From positions 2,232,001-2,296,000 of the forward strand of contig CBDDKR010000002.1 in NCBI GenBank assembly GCA_965230345.1: 64,000 bases of DNA. The letters are read 5' to 3'. Shown piece by piece: positions 47,882-57,720 of this stretch. Origin of the DNA: JADKBO01 sp965230345 (GTDB lineage: Bacteria; Bacteroidota; Bacteroidia; Chitinophagales; Saprospiraceae). The first letter of the stretch is position 1; the number at the start of each line of letters is the position of its first letter. A program made the position numbers and the translations under genes. The notes under the pieces were generated by a model. That model did no database searches. It was not told where the DNA came from and saw only the letters and a list, made by a program, of their open reading frames with translations.

Positions 47882-48934
47882 ATGAAAACATTTTATAAAG
47901 GTCGTGGAGCACAACTAAACCCGCATAATCCATTTGAAAAAGAATTAAGATCTCTTGATCCTTTATTGGAATTTGGTGAAGGAGTCGAGCAGATTAAAAC
48001 CAATGTAGTTGAATCCCAGGCTTCATCAATTGTCAATAAAGTAATCAGTCCTGATGTAGGATTAGAATACAGTATCAATCCTTATCAAGGATGTGAGCAT
48101 GGATGCGTATATTGTTATGCTAGGAATTCTCACAATTATTGGGGATATAGTGCAGGGACTGATTTTGAAACTAACATTATTGTAAAACTTAATGCTGCTG
48201 AATTATTGGATAAAAAGTTGTCGTCTAAATCATGGAATGCAGCACCAATCGTATTATCAGGAAATACGGATTGTTACCAACCTGTTGAAAAGAAATATAA
48301 AATTACTAGACAATTGTTAGAAGTGTTTTGGAAGCATAAACACCCTGTAGGAATAGTCACTAAGAACAATCTAATCCTGCGTGATTTGGATATATTGACC
48401 AATTTGGCTCAGCATAATTTAGTTAGTGTTGCTATATCATTGAATACCTTAGATGATAAATTTCGACAGAAACTAGAACCACGCGCAAGTAGTGTAAAAA
48501 CAAGGCTGAACCTCATTGAAAGACTGACAAAAGCAGGAATACATGTATCTGTTTTGGCGGCACCAATTATTCCTGGATTAAATGATGATGAAATTCTTGG
48601 ATTAGCCAAGGCTGTTTCTAAGGCTGGTGCTAAATCCTTATACCATATCGTGGTTCGGCTTAATGGTGGAGTAAAGGATATATTTATAGATTGGTTGAAG
48701 AAGCATTATGGTGATCGGGAATTAAAGGTGATCAATAAGATCAAGGCTCTTCACAATGGAAATTTAGGTTCTTCACAATTCGGTAAAAGAATGAAGGGTG
48801 AAGGCGTAATAGCCGATATGATTCATCAACAGTTTAGATTAGCCCGAAAACTATATATGTTAAATAATGAAAAATATAATTACAATACTTCGTTATTTGC
48901 TGAAAGTAAACTAGTCCAAGGAGTCTTATTTTAG
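47882..48934 (+). CDS. PA0069-family radical SAM protein
   Basis: A 350-residue radical SAM enzyme of unknown substrate. The N-terminus has FYKGRGAQLNPHNPFE, the family signature. The cluster motif CEHGCVYC (Cys71, Cys75, Cys78) follows SINPYQG and is followed by YARNSHNYW, all conserved in the PA0069/SplB-related group. VLSGNTDCYQPVEKKYKITR and AAPIIPGLNDDEI are further blocks. The start at 47882 is supported by the promoter at 47836-47867. It stands alone between the rRNA methyltransferase and a convergent helicase. Confidence 0.9.
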   Translation: MKTFYKGRGAQLNPHNPFEKELRSLDPLLEFGEGVEQIKTNVVESQASSIVNKVISPDVGLEYSINPYQGCEHGCVYCYARNSHNYWGYSAGTDFETNIIVKLNAAELLDKKLSSKSWNAAPIVLSGNTDCYQPVEKKYKITRQLLEVFWKHKHPVGIVTKNNLILRDLDILTNLAQHNLVSVAISLNTLDDKFRQKLEPRASSVKTRLNLIERLTKAGIHVSVLAAPIIPGLNDDEILGLAKAVSKAGAKSLYHIVVRLNGGVKDIFIDWLKKHYGDRELKVINKIKALHNGNLGSSQFGKRMKGEGVIADMIHQQFRLARKLYMLNNEKYNYNTSLFAESKLVQGVLF

Positions 48935-49046
48935 TGAGAAGATCAATTAAAATGTTAGTCATTTGGAGTCGAAACAAAAGTGAATTTGGATGGTACTGTA
49001 TAGATAATATTAAAAACTCTTAGGTAATCAATGAGATTAAAGCGGA

Positions 49047-50939
49047 TTAAGCCATGAATTCCCATGCGGATCTATAATTACCTGTTGATTCAATGTGTTC
49101 CATAAGTTTTACTAAAGTAGAATGAGAGCTGATTGTTGCGCTGTCACCAATGACGATCAGTTTTCGCTTAGCTCGTGTTAGAGCTACATTTAGTCTTCTA
49201 TCATCCTTTAAAAAACCGACTTGACCATTTTCATTGGACCGTACAAGACTGATGTAAATTACATCTTTTTCTTGACCTTGAAAACCATCGATTGATTCCA
49301 CACTTAAATTCAAAGTATTAAGTAAGTCATCTTCTACTACCTCTTTTTTGATGTATTTGACCTGGGCAGCATAAGGAGTAATTATTCCGATGGTTTTGTC
49401 CTGTAAATACGAAGATATGGACAAGATGTGTTCTCTAATGACGAAGTATTCGCCTTTGTTGAATTTGCTGAACTCCAGGTTTATCAAATCTTCATCAAAT
49501 CCTGTTCCGACTGTGTCAATAAATTCTACAGGAGTACGTTCGTCGCCTAAATGAATGGATTTGTTTGAATCATTAGAAAAAAGCCTTCCTTGATAGAAGG
49601 TTTGATTAGGAAATGAAAGGATTTCGTCATTCATTCGGTATTGCTCTTTAAGAACATAACTATGCTTAATTTGATCAGTGAGAAGGTCTAATAGAGTAGT
49701 GTCAAAGCCTAATTTGAGTGCTTCATTGCTTTTAACAGTGGGTGGAAGTTGTTTGTGGTCTCCCACCAATATGGTTTTATTGGATTTTGTCATAGCGATC
49801 CAACATTCTGCTTCTAAAGCTTGAGATGCTTCATCAATTATACAAGTTTCGAAGTGATTGCCCTGAAGATATTCATTGGAAGCACCAACTAGAGTAGTTA
49901 AAACCACCTTACTCTCTCTAATCAAATGTTTAGTCAGGCGATACTCCAGCTCTTTTGCCCATTTCCTAATTTCCTTAGCCTCTTTTCTTAACCTTGTTCT
50001 TTCTCTTCGCTCTTCTGGTCCAAAAGATCTCTTGTATTTGTTCGCCTTCTTTGAAACTTCATCAGCTTCTATCTTAAGTTGTTTGATTTGGCTCCATTCC
50101 TTAGAATTTCGCAATTGTTCATCAAGTGTTAGATCTAAGATCGAGTCATCTATCCTTGTGATGTTTCCCAACCTTACGCAACCAATACCCTTTTTTGCAA
50201 TACGGTAAGTAAGTAGATCAACCGCATTATTGCTTGATGCACAAACCAAGACTTGTTTTTCTGATTTAAGTATTTGACCGACTAGTCCAACAATCGTAGT
50301 GGTTTTGCCAGTACCTGGAGGTCCGTGAACAATGGAAATGTTTGGAGAGGAAAGACACCCTTTTATGGCATCATTTTGAGAATCGTTAAGTTCATTATTG
50401 ATTTCAAAATCGATATCTGGTATGGAATGGTCAAAAGGTAAGTTTTTCGAAAGCCCTTCTTTTAAGATCTGAATATGAGGCTCATTTGATTGAATGACAC
50501 CTTCAATCGTTTTTTTCATAACTCTGTATGGTTTTTCATCGTAGATTAATTCCACTCCGAAAATACCTTTTTCAACAATGGAGTTTTGATCCAATACATC
50601 TTGATGAAGAATAATCTTCATTTTATGCCTTCTTAGTGAAGATACAGTGCCTTTATATTCTATTTTCTCGTTGTGTAACAATTGAAAGAATGATACACCT
50701 GCGCCAACTTTAAATCGATGGCTCTTTTCGGTTAGTTCTTTCCTTTCGATCGAGATTTCAATGTATTCACCAAGAGTATACCTTTTGTGTGTAAGATTGA
50801 CTGGTTGCCATAATATCCCATTTTCGATTTTCTCTTGTTTTGAATATTTCTCGAGTACATGCTTATAGTACGTCTCCTCATTTTTTCGTTCCAATTCGAT
50901 ACCTTCTAGAATAGAATAAAAACGTTCATTAAAACCCAT
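49047..50939 (-). CDS. SF1 DNA/RNA helicase, IGHMBP2/Dna2-like AAA ATPase
   Basis: A 630-residue superfamily 1B helicase. The N-terminal beta-barrel region (residues 1-190) resembles that of SMUBP2. Walker A GPPGTGKTTT lies near residues 204-213, CIIDEASQ (Walker B) near 364, GDHKQLPP near 390, QYRMNDEI near 433, GFQGQEKDVI near 550 and NVALTRAKRKLIVIGD near the end. Between motifs I and II a charged coiled-coil of about 60 residues (EADEVSKKANKYKRSFG) forms the stalk. The TTG at 50975 would add 12 residues, but the ATG at 50939 is preferred. Bacterial members unwind nucleic acid with unclear targets. Confidence 0.9.
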   Translation of the reverse strand: MGFNERFYSILEGIELERKNEETYYKHVLEKYSKQEKIENGILWQPVNLTHKRYTLGEYIEISIERKELTEKSHRFKVGAGVSFFQLLHNEKIEYKGTVSSLRRHKMKIILHQDVLDQNSIVEKGIFGVELIYDEKPYRVMKKTIEGVIQSNEPHIQILKEGLSKNLPFDHSIPDIDFEINNELNDSQNDAIKGCLSSPNISIVHGPPGTGKTTTIVGLVGQILKSEKQVLVCASSNNAVDLLTYRIAKKGIGCVRLGNITRIDDSILDLTLDEQLRNSKEWSQIKQLKIEADEVSKKANKYKRSFGPEERRERTRLRKEAKEIRKWAKELEYRLTKHLIRESKVVLTTLVGASNEYLQGNHFETCIIDEASQALEAECWIAMTKSNKTILVGDHKQLPPTVKSNEALKLGFDTTLLDLLTDQIKHSYVLKEQYRMNDEILSFPNQTFYQGRLFSNDSNKSIHLGDERTPVEFIDTVGTGFDEDLINLEFSKFNKGEYFVIREHILSISSYLQDKTIGIITPYAAQVKYIKKEVVEDDLLNTLNLSVESIDGFQGQEKDVIYISLVRSNENGQVGFLKDDRRLNVALTRAKRKLIVIGDSATISSHSTLVKLMEHIESTGNYRSAWEFMA

Positions 50940-50975
50940 ACTCAATTTACTTTTATTTAAGGATGTCTTATCCAA

Positions 50976-51318
50976 ACAAACAACCGATTTTTATTTGATT
51001 CCGATCCTAAGAACACCTCTTTTATTGATATTTTCGAACGAAAATACAATTATTTAGAATGCTTGTAACTATTGAAATAAGGAAATAATGGAGTTGCGAA
51101 AAGGTAAAATTAGCAATGAAGAAATGCTTAATGAAATTAGAAGATATGGGTTTCTTTTATCTCTTTAATGATTATCTAAAGTGTTAAGTGTACAGTTCAG
51201 AGTAAAAATAACACGGTTTGAGTGACTTTACCAGATTTACATCGATATCTATAGTAGTTAGGCCTATCTTTACCAGCTTGAATGCTGAAATTTTTTATTC
51301 ACCAAAAGGAAAAAAATA
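50976..51318. other. Divergent intergenic region
   Basis: This gap of about 340 bases between the helicase (minus) and the sensor kinase (plus) contains one 26-codon open frame at 51088-51168 (listed separately) and otherwise AT-rich sequence. I see no confident promoter. Confidence 0.4.
51088..51168 (+). CDS. Possible 26-residue small protein
   Basis: An ATG preceded by AAGGAAAT opens a 26-codon frame: a charged N-terminal half (MELRKGKISNEEMLNEIRR) and a short hydrophobic end (YGFLLSL). It has no recognisable family, and its length is within chance expectation. It could also be the remnant of a longer gene. Confidence 0.15.
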   Translation: MELRKGKISNEEMLNEIRRYGFLLSL

Positions 51319-52413
51319 GTGATCCCTTTTTTTAAATCTTTGTTTGACAAAATTTTTGGCTCCAAGGTGGAGCTTTTAGGTTTTGAGGATCGAAGAATAT
51401 ACACTAGTGGATTTCCGATCATTGTTACTTTATTCAATGTGCTCTTTTTTGGGTATTTATTGAAGAATGAAGAGTACGTCTTGTTTGGAGTACATATGCT
51501 CCTATCGATGATTTATGCAGGAATGTTTTGGTTGTGTTTTAGAGAGGTATACAGTTATTTTGTAAGGAAATATCCCGGTTACCAAAACAATAGAAAGAGG
51601 CTGTGGTCCACTTTGTTGGTTTCCCTATTGTTAACCGTTTTTTGGTTTAAATGGGTGAAAGTTGCTACAAATTGTATGGTGGTCAGGGATATGATTCAGT
51701 TTCAAACCCCACACCCTGTCATCGAAATTGTATCTGCCATTATTTTCTTGATGCTACTTATTACGGTATATGAAGCTCTTTATTCTACAAATATGTTAAG
51801 AAAGGCATTGATCGAAAAAGAGACATTGGAAAAATCAAACATTAGTTCACAACTAATGGGGCTAAGATCACAAATAAATCCACATTTCTTATTTAATAGT
51901 CTAAATACGCTGACATCGCTTATACATACAGATGCAGACAGAGCTGAAAATTTTGCTACCAAATTGGCAAAGGTATATCGGTATATGTTGGAGCATCGTG
52001 ATGATAATTTGACATCACTTAAAGAAGAAATAAAATGGCTACAATCTTATATACATTTGTTAAAAGAGAGATTTGGAAATAACTTAATTGTCAATGTAGA
52101 TATAGATCATTTTCAATTGACAAAGTATGTTTTACCATTATGTTTACAAATTACCTTTGAGAATGCAATCAAACACAATGTCATAACAACGGATAGACCT
52201 TTAACGATAGATATTGAAACCAACAATGATTATCTCTGTATAAAAAACAACCTACAGCGAAAATCTGCAGTGAGTAATTCGACTAAGTTTGGGTTAGAAA
52301 ATATAAAAAAGAGGTATAATTTTTTTACCAATTTGAGTGTTCTTGTGGAGGAGAACGAAAATTGTTTTAAGGTGTGTTTACCACTTTTAGATTCGAATAA
52401 AATTATTAATTAG
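51319..52413 (+). CDS. LytS/YpdA-type sensor histidine kinase
   Basis: A 364-residue membrane kinase. Four hydrophobic segments (about residues 30-165) form the sensor part. A short coiled coil leads to the His-kinase motif RSQINPHFLFNSLNTL with phosphoacceptor His189. The ATPase domain has LPLCLQITFENAIKHN (N box) and FGLENIKKRY (G box). Such kinases autophosphorylate and signal to LytTR regulators. The only plausible start is GTG at 51319, with AAAAGGA about 10 bases upstream. The response-regulator gene follows after 9 bases, so the two are co-transcribed. The signal sensed is unknown. Confidence 0.92.
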   Translation: MIPFFKSLFDKIFGSKVELLGFEDRRIYTSGFPIIVTLFNVLFFGYLLKNEEYVLFGVHMLLSMIYAGMFWLCFREVYSYFVRKYPGYQNNRKRLWSTLLVSLLLTVFWFKWVKVATNCMVVRDMIQFQTPHPVIEIVSAIIFLMLLITVYEALYSTNMLRKALIEKETLEKSNISSQLMGLRSQINPHFLFNSLNTLTSLIHTDADRAENFATKLAKVYRYMLEHRDDNLTSLKEEIKWLQSYIHLLKERFGNNLIVNVDIDHFQLTKYVLPLCLQITFENAIKHNVITTDRPLTIDIETNNDYLCIKNNLQRKSAVSNSTKFGLENIKKRYNFFTNLSVLVEENENCFKVCLPLLDSNKIIN

Positions 52414-52422
52414 CAATAGGTT

Positions 52423-53178
52423 ATGATGGATGAAATGATAAGGATAGTCATAGTAGAAGATGAACAACCTGCTACAGATAGGCTCATCAGATTGTTAAAG
52501 CAATTTGGACAAAATGTTGAAATTGTAAAAACATTAGATAGTGTTTTGAGATCTACAGAATATTTCTCTCAAAATGAAACTTATGATCTAATCTTTATGG
52601 ATATCCAATTGGGTGATGGTTTGAGTCTGGATATTTTTGATCATGTTCCAGTAAACAAGCCAGTCATTTTTGTTACAGCTTATGATGATTATACACTAAA
52701 AGCCTTTAAGGTTAATAGTATTGATTATCTTTTAAAACCTATTGATAAAGATGACTTGTTTCATGCATTGAACCAGTTTGTAAAAATGAGAGATGGTTTT
52801 GCAAGTACTTCTGTCGAAAACGACCTATTGGAAAAGAAGAAAAAACTTGAGCGTTTTTTAGTAAAAAAAGGCAATGGACTTAAAATTGTTTCCATGGATA
52901 ATGTAGCCTATTTTTACTCAGAAGATGGTTACCTCCATATTATGGAAAGAGATGGAAAAAAACACATTATTGATAATACGTTGGATAATCTCTTCAAGGA
53001 CTTGGATCATACCGAATACTTTAGAATTAGTCGTAAAATGATTGTCAGATCATCATCAATTAAGAACATTGGTAAGTATACAAACTCGAGACTTATATTA
53101 GATTTGGAACCTGCACCATCTTGGGAAGTTATTGTTTCAAGAGAAAAATGTAAAAGTTTTAAAAACTGGTTGAAGTAG
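52423..53178 (+). CDS. LytTR-family response regulator
   Basis: A 251-residue transcription factor partnered with the upstream kinase. The receiver domain (residues 5-125) has the acidic pocket VEDEQ, phosphoacceptor Asp60 in IFMDIQLGDG, VTAYDDYTLKAF and the conserved Lys in DYLLKPID. A LytTR DNA-binding domain covers about 145-250 (FLVKKGNGLKIV, YFYSEDGYLHIM, FFRISRK-like and IVRSSSIKNI blocks). Two more in-frame ATGs (52426, 52435) could also serve; 52435 would give the plain MIRIVIVEDE start. Targets are unknown, though LytTR regulators usually act on nearby or surface-related genes. Confidence 0.93.
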   Translation: MMDEMIRIVIVEDEQPATDRLIRLLKQFGQNVEIVKTLDSVLRSTEYFSQNETYDLIFMDIQLGDGLSLDIFDHVPVNKPVIFVTAYDDYTLKAFKVNSIDYLLKPIDKDDLFHALNQFVKMRDGFASTSVENDLLEKKKKLERFLVKKGNGLKIVSMDNVAYFYSEDGYLHIMERDGKKHIIDNTLDNLFKDLDHTEYFRISRKMIVRSSSIKNIGKYTNSRLILDLEPAPSWEVIVSREKCKSFKNWLK

Positions 53179-53271
53179 ATTCAATATTGCTTTTTGATGC
53201 ATTCGTCTATTAAGTTTTAAGATTAGTGGTTAAGTGCTCAATTATCTGTAATATTGGGCAAAATATGGATT

Positions 53272-55833
53272 ATGCAATTCTTAAAAACCCTATTAGGCGT
53301 TATATTTTTTTTGAGTTTAGGATGTAAATCTTCTCAGCCTATCATCGAAGAATCGTTTACAGAAGAAGTAGTTTTTGATACATTATCAGTGACACCAGAA
53401 AGTATCGTATTGGAAGAAAAAGCAGAACCGTTAAACCCTTACAGGCCTTCGGCGCATAGGAAGTTTGATCTTATTCATACCAAATTAAATTTATCTTTTG
53501 ATTGGAAGAAACAACATGTATTAGGAGAGGCTACTCTTTCGATTCAACCTATTTTTAAACCACTTCAAAAGGTCGTATTAGATGCTCAAGGAATGCTCAT
53601 TCACTTCGTTAGACTAAATGATAAATATGGTGATTTGCTTCCTTATGAGTATGATGGATCCGAATTGGAAATCAACTTGTCAAGCGAACTGAAAAGAGGA
53701 GAAACAGTACATCTTTATATAGATTATACAGCGAGGCCAAATGAAAGCAATGATTTAAGCGGTGGAGCAATAACATCAGATAAAGGATTGTTTTTTATAG
53801 ATCCTTTGGATCAAGATGAGTATAAGCCAAGTCAGATCTGGACACAAGGTGAAACCGAAAATAATAGTAAGTGGTTCCCAACATTTGATAAGCCCAACGA
53901 AAGGTGTAGTCAAGAGATTTTTGTAACGGTTGATGATAAATACACAACATTAAGCAATGGAAAGTTAATTCAATCTACCCAAAATGAAGATGGTACACGT
54001 ACGGATTATTGGAAACAAGAGCAACCTCATGCACCGTACTTGTTTATGTTGGCTATAGGTGAATTTGCTCAAGTAAATGATACTTGGAATGGTATCCCAT
54101 TGAATTATTTAGTTGAACCAGAATATAAAGAATCAGCAGCAGCTATTTTCGATCATACTCCTGAAATGTTAGCTTATTTTTCTGAGATTCTGGATTATCC
54201 ATATCCTTGGGATAAATATGCTCAAGTAGTGACTCGTGATTACGTTTCAGGTGCCATGGAGAATACTTCTGCTGTTATATTCGGCGAATTTGTTCAGAAA
54301 CATAAAAGAGAGCTGATTGATAACGACAATGATTATATCGTGGCTCATGAGATGTTCCATCATTGGTTTGGTGATCTTGTAACTTGTGAAAGTTGGGCAA
54401 ATTTAACCTTGAACGAAGGTTTTGCCAATTATTCTGAATATTTATGGGCAGAACATAATAGCGGTCGGATGAGAGCAGATCATCACAGGCTGAATGAAAT
54501 GGAAGGATATCTTAATAGTATGAATTTTCATCCATTGATTCATTATAGATACAGTGATAAAGAGGATATGTTTGATGCGCATTCATACAATAAGGGTGGA
54601 TTGGTCCTTCATATGTTGAGAAATTATGTTGGTGATGATGCTTTTTTCGCTTCTTTGAGCAAATACTTAAAAGACAATGCATATTCTGCAGTAGAAGTTG
54701 ATGAGTTAAGAATGGCATTTGAAGATACAACTGGAGAAGACCTCAATTGGTTTTTTGATCAATGGTATCATAAGGATGGACATCCAATCATCAGCGTAGA
54801 GTATAATTATAACCAAACAAATAAAACACTAAGTATCTATACCACTCAAGTGGGGAAACATAACTTCAGAATGCCCTTTAATGTGGCGTTGTATGATGAA
54901 GATGGTGGACATTCTACCAAAGAAGTTTGGATAGAACACGAAAAGGATACCATTTTGATTGAAAATGTTGAAGCATTCAACTATGTGTTTGATGGTACGA
55001 ATACAAACCTTGCTGTTGTTACTGAAGATAATAAAACAGCAGAACAATACCTTCACCAATTCAAGAATTCATCTTTGTTTTTGGATAAATATAAAGCTTT
55101 CATAGCTCTAGTTGGTCAGGATGAACAATACGATAAATTGATAAAGAGTGCGCTGTCGGAAGATTACTATTTGTTTAAGGAAATGGCTTTGGAACAATTA
55201 ATGGAGAGCGGAGATACGACGTCATTGAGTCGTGATGAAGCGGTTATGATGGCGTTGACGGATGATCATTCGCAGATCCGATTAATGGCTTTGCAATATC
55301 TTTCTCAGTTTCCTGAAATGACCCTCGAAAAAATGATGCCTCAATTAATGTCAAAAGAACAGGCATATCCAGTACTATCGATGGCATTAATTTTAATGTC
55401 GGAAATGGAATCGGAAAGTGCGATGAAATATGCAGATAGACTCAAAGATGAACCTACCAATATGATGGATGAAGGATTGTCTTTTGTTTTTTCGAATTCC
55501 AAGGAAAACAAATATCAAAATTGGTACGAACGAAAAATAAAAACTACTCAAATATTTAATGCATTACCCTTGTATTTGGGGTATGCAAATTATGCGCTAC
55601 AACATTTGCCTAATAAAAATCAGGAATTAATAAAGGATTTAGAAATGGGAGCGCTAAATTTTGATCAAGGAATTTACCAACGATATTTTTCTACTATGAT
55701 CTTGGCCAATTTAAGAGCACTCTACGATACCAAAGGTAAAGAAGAGCTAAAAACCTTAACCCAGAAGTCAATTGACGAAATTAGAAGTAAGGAAACAGAT
55801 GAAATGCTTAAGAGCTGGTATATGCATTTATAA
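53272..55833 (+). CDS. M1-family zinc aminopeptidase lipoprotein
   Basis: An 853-residue lipoprotein. The ATG at 53272 starts a lipoprotein signal (MQFLKTLLGVIFFLSLGC); the earlier in-frame TTG would only add six residues. The M1 domain shows SGAMENTSAVIF near 327 (exopeptidase motif), HEMFHHWF at 359 with zinc ligands His359 and His363, and Glu382 in LNEGFANYSEY, giving the correct HExxH-x18-E spacing. A C-terminal helical HEAT-like region follows. It removes N-terminal residues from peptides outside the inner membrane, probably for peptide uptake. It follows the LytTR regulator by 93 bases. Confidence 0.92.
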   Translation: MQFLKTLLGVIFFLSLGCKSSQPIIEESFTEEVVFDTLSVTPESIVLEEKAEPLNPYRPSAHRKFDLIHTKLNLSFDWKKQHVLGEATLSIQPIFKPLQKVVLDAQGMLIHFVRLNDKYGDLLPYEYDGSELEINLSSELKRGETVHLYIDYTARPNESNDLSGGAITSDKGLFFIDPLDQDEYKPSQIWTQGETENNSKWFPTFDKPNERCSQEIFVTVDDKYTTLSNGKLIQSTQNEDGTRTDYWKQEQPHAPYLFMLAIGEFAQVNDTWNGIPLNYLVEPEYKESAAAIFDHTPEMLAYFSEILDYPYPWDKYAQVVTRDYVSGAMENTSAVIFGEFVQKHKRELIDNDNDYIVAHEMFHHWFGDLVTCESWANLTLNEGFANYSEYLWAEHNSGRMRADHHRLNEMEGYLNSMNFHPLIHYRYSDKEDMFDAHSYNKGGLVLHMLRNYVGDDAFFASLSKYLKDNAYSAVEVDELRMAFEDTTGEDLNWFFDQWYHKDGHPIISVEYNYNQTNKTLSIYTTQVGKHNFRMPFNVALYDEDGGHSTKEVWIEHEKDTILIENVEAFNYVFDGTNTNLAVVTEDNKTAEQYLHQFKNSSLFLDKYKAFIALVGQDEQYDKLIKSALSEDYYLFKEMALEQLMESGDTTSLSRDEAVMMALTDDHSQIRLMALQYLSQFPEMTLEKMMPQLMSKEQAYPVLSMALILMSEMESESAMKYADRLKDEPTNMMDEGLSFVFSNSKENKYQNWYERKIKTTQIFNALPLYLGYANYALQHLPNKNQELIKDLEMGALNFDQGIYQRYFSTMILANLRALYDTKGKEELKTLTQKSIDEIRSKETDEMLKSWYMHL

Positions 55834-55873
55834 TGAATCGAACAAGTAAGTTATCTTTATTGAAACAATAGAT

Positions 55874-56245
55874 ATGAAATTAGGAGCTTTTTCAGTTAGT
55901 TTGACCGTGAAGAATTTAGAAGAATCGAAATCTTTTTATGAAAAATTGGGATTTAAAAAGTTCGGAGGTGATATGTCGATGAATTATCTAATCATGAAAA
56001 ATGGCAATGCATTGATCGGTTTGTTTCAAGGAATGTTCGAGCAAAATATTCTGACATTCAATCCAGGTTGGGATGAAGATGCCCAAGAATTGAAAGACTA
56101 TGATGATGTCAGAAAAATTCAAGAACACCTTATTCAGAATGAAGTAAATTTAATAACCCAAGCAGATGATTCTAATAGTGGTCCAGGAAGCATTACGATG
56201 ACAGATCCTGATGGAAATATAATCCTAATCGATCAACACGTTTAA
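55874..56245 (+). CDS. VOC-family protein (glyoxalase/bleomycin-resistance fold)
   Basis: A 123-residue single VOC domain made of two beta-alpha-beta-beta-beta units: SVSLTVKNLEESKSFYEKLGF at the start (conserved strand, helix and SxxFYEKLGF), LIMKNGNALIGLF in the middle and PGSITMTDPDGNIILIDQH at the end with the terminal metal-ligand-type residues. Such proteins act as metal-dependent lyases, dioxygenases or antibiotic-binding proteins; the substrate cannot be told. It lies 40 bases after the aminopeptidase gene and may be co-transcribed. Confidence 0.85.
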   Translation: MKLGAFSVSLTVKNLEESKSFYEKLGFKKFGGDMSMNYLIMKNGNALIGLFQGMFEQNILTFNPGWDEDAQELKDYDDVRKIQEHLIQNEVNLITQADDSNSGPGSITMTDPDGNIILIDQHV

Positions 56246-56293
56246 ATGTTCGTTTAGAATATATAGACGTATTGATACTCTTTTTCTTAGAAT

Positions 56294-57172
56294 TTATTCC
56301 TTTAGTTTATGAAGCATTCGCTGAAGTGCTTCTCTCCAATGAGCAATTTCTAAGTTAAATGTTGATTTTATTTTTTGTTTGGACATTACACTCCATAAAG
56401 GTCTTGGTGCAGGTGCATTAAACTGTTCAGATGTAGTAGGGAAGAGAGAAATTTTTATACCTGAAAGATTAAATATCTCTTGTGCAAAATGATACCAAGT
56501 GGTAAGGCCTTCGTTTGCAAAATTATAAGTACCGAAAGTTGATTTCTCTTGATAGTCTAAGTCTATTACATGATTTGATATTTCACATAATGTCTGTGCC
56601 AAGTCAGCAGCATATGTTGGTGCGCCAATTTGATCGTCGACTATGTTTAATGTGCTCTTGGAATCTGATAGCCTCAGCATTGTTTTTACGAAATTATTCC
56701 CAAAAGAAGAATAAAGCCATGAAGTGCGAATGATGATGTGTTGGTCTAAATTTTCGCGAATGTTTTTTTCACCTTCTAATTTGGATTTGGCATAGACACC
56801 TTGAGGAAGACAAGGGTCGGACTCTAAAAGTGGTCCTTTTTTTTCTATATGGTACACATAGTCTGAGGAAATATGAATCAATGTAGCCCTACAATTTTTA
56901 CAAGCTTGGGCTAAATTTTTGACTGCTTTTGAATTTGTAGCAAAAGCACTAGAATTGTCATTTTCAGCTGTATCCACAGCGGTATAGGCTGCACAATTTA
57001 TTACAATTTTGGGTAGATGATAGTCTATTAGACTTGTTAGATCTGGATCATTAATATCAATTTCTTTTCGATCTGCAAAGTAAAAAGTGAGGTTTTCATA
57101 ATATTGATAAACCTCTTTGATTTCCCTACCTAACTGCCCTGAAGATCCTAGTACAAGTACTAAATTACTCAT
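56294..57172 (-). CDS. rfbD: dTDP-4-dehydrorhamnose reductase
   Basis: A 292-residue NAD(P)H-dependent short-chain reductase making dTDP-L-rhamnose, the last step of the pathway. GSSGQLGREI (residues 9-18) binds the cofactor. NCAAYTAVDTAEND, HISSDYV and the catalytic Tyr-x3-Lys in YAKSKLEGE near residue 126 match RfbD. The C-terminus has FNAPAPRPLWSVMSKQKI, typical of the family (PRPxxSxL). Its ATG overlaps the rfbC stop by 8 bases, so the two are translationally coupled. rfbA and rfbB are not in the window. Confidence 0.94.
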   Translation of the reverse strand: MSNLVLVLGSSGQLGREIKEVYQYYENLTFYFADRKEIDINDPDLTSLIDYHLPKIVINCAAYTAVDTAENDNSSAFATNSKAVKNLAQACKNCRATLIHISSDYVYHIEKKGPLLESDPCLPQGVYAKSKLEGEKNIRENLDQHIIIRTSWLYSSFGNNFVKTMLRLSDSKSTLNIVDDQIGAPTYAADLAQTLCEISNHVIDLDYQEKSTFGTYNFANEGLTTWYHFAQEIFNLSGIKISLFPTTSEQFNAPAPRPLWSVMSKQKIKSTFNLEIAHWREALQRMLHKLKE

Positions 57173-57719
57173 GTTTAAATGCTCTGTGGTTTTTTAATAG
57201 AGGTTGTTCAAGGTCTTTTTCCGATAACAATAATTCGTTCTCATCAATCATCCAGTTTATATTCAAGGCTGGGTCATTATACAATATTCCTCCTTCCGCA
57301 TCTTTGTTGTAGACATTGTCACATTTATATGCAAATATTGCTTCATCCGAGAGAACAACATATCCATGAGCAAAACCTCTTGGCACGAAAAGTTGCTTTT
57401 TATTTTCGTCGTTCAATATGATTGAAAAATGTTTGCCGAATGTCTTAGATTGAGGCCTAATATCTACGATGACATCCAATACTTCTCCTACGACAACGCG
57501 TACCAACTTAGATTGGTCATATGGAGGAATCTGATAATGTAATCCACGTAATACTCCTTTACAACTCTTGGCCTCATTATCTTGAATGAATGGATGCGTA
57601 ATCGTAGTTTCTTTTAAGGTTGAAACATTAAAAGATTCCATAAAATAACCTCTATGATCACCCCATACCTTAGGCTCGAAAACGTAGACGTCTTCAAAAT
57701 CTGTTTTTGTCCAACTCAT
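57165..57719 (-). CDS. rfbC: dTDP-4-dehydrorhamnose 3,5-epimerase
   Basis: A 184-residue cupin-fold epimerase acting before RfbD in dTDP-L-rhamnose synthesis. LRGLHYQ (His near residue 61) with KLVRVVVGEVLDVIVDIR is the active-site block; FVPRGFAHGYVVLSDEA and YNDPALNIN are also conserved. The ATG at 57719 gives the normal length; a further 42 in-frame codons upstream (to 57845) lie inside der and are not part of the protein. It starts one base after the der stop, an unusual but tight linkage. Confidence 0.95.
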   Translation of the reverse strand: MSWTKTDFEDVYVFEPKVWGDHRGYFMESFNVSTLKETTITHPFIQDNEAKSCKGVLRGLHYQIPPYDQSKLVRVVVGEVLDVIVDIRPQSKTFGKHFSIILNDENKKQLFVPRGFAHGYVVLSDEAIFAYKCDNVYNKDAEGGILYNDPALNINWMIDENELLLSEKDLEQPLLKNHRAFKHE

Positions 57720-57720
57720 T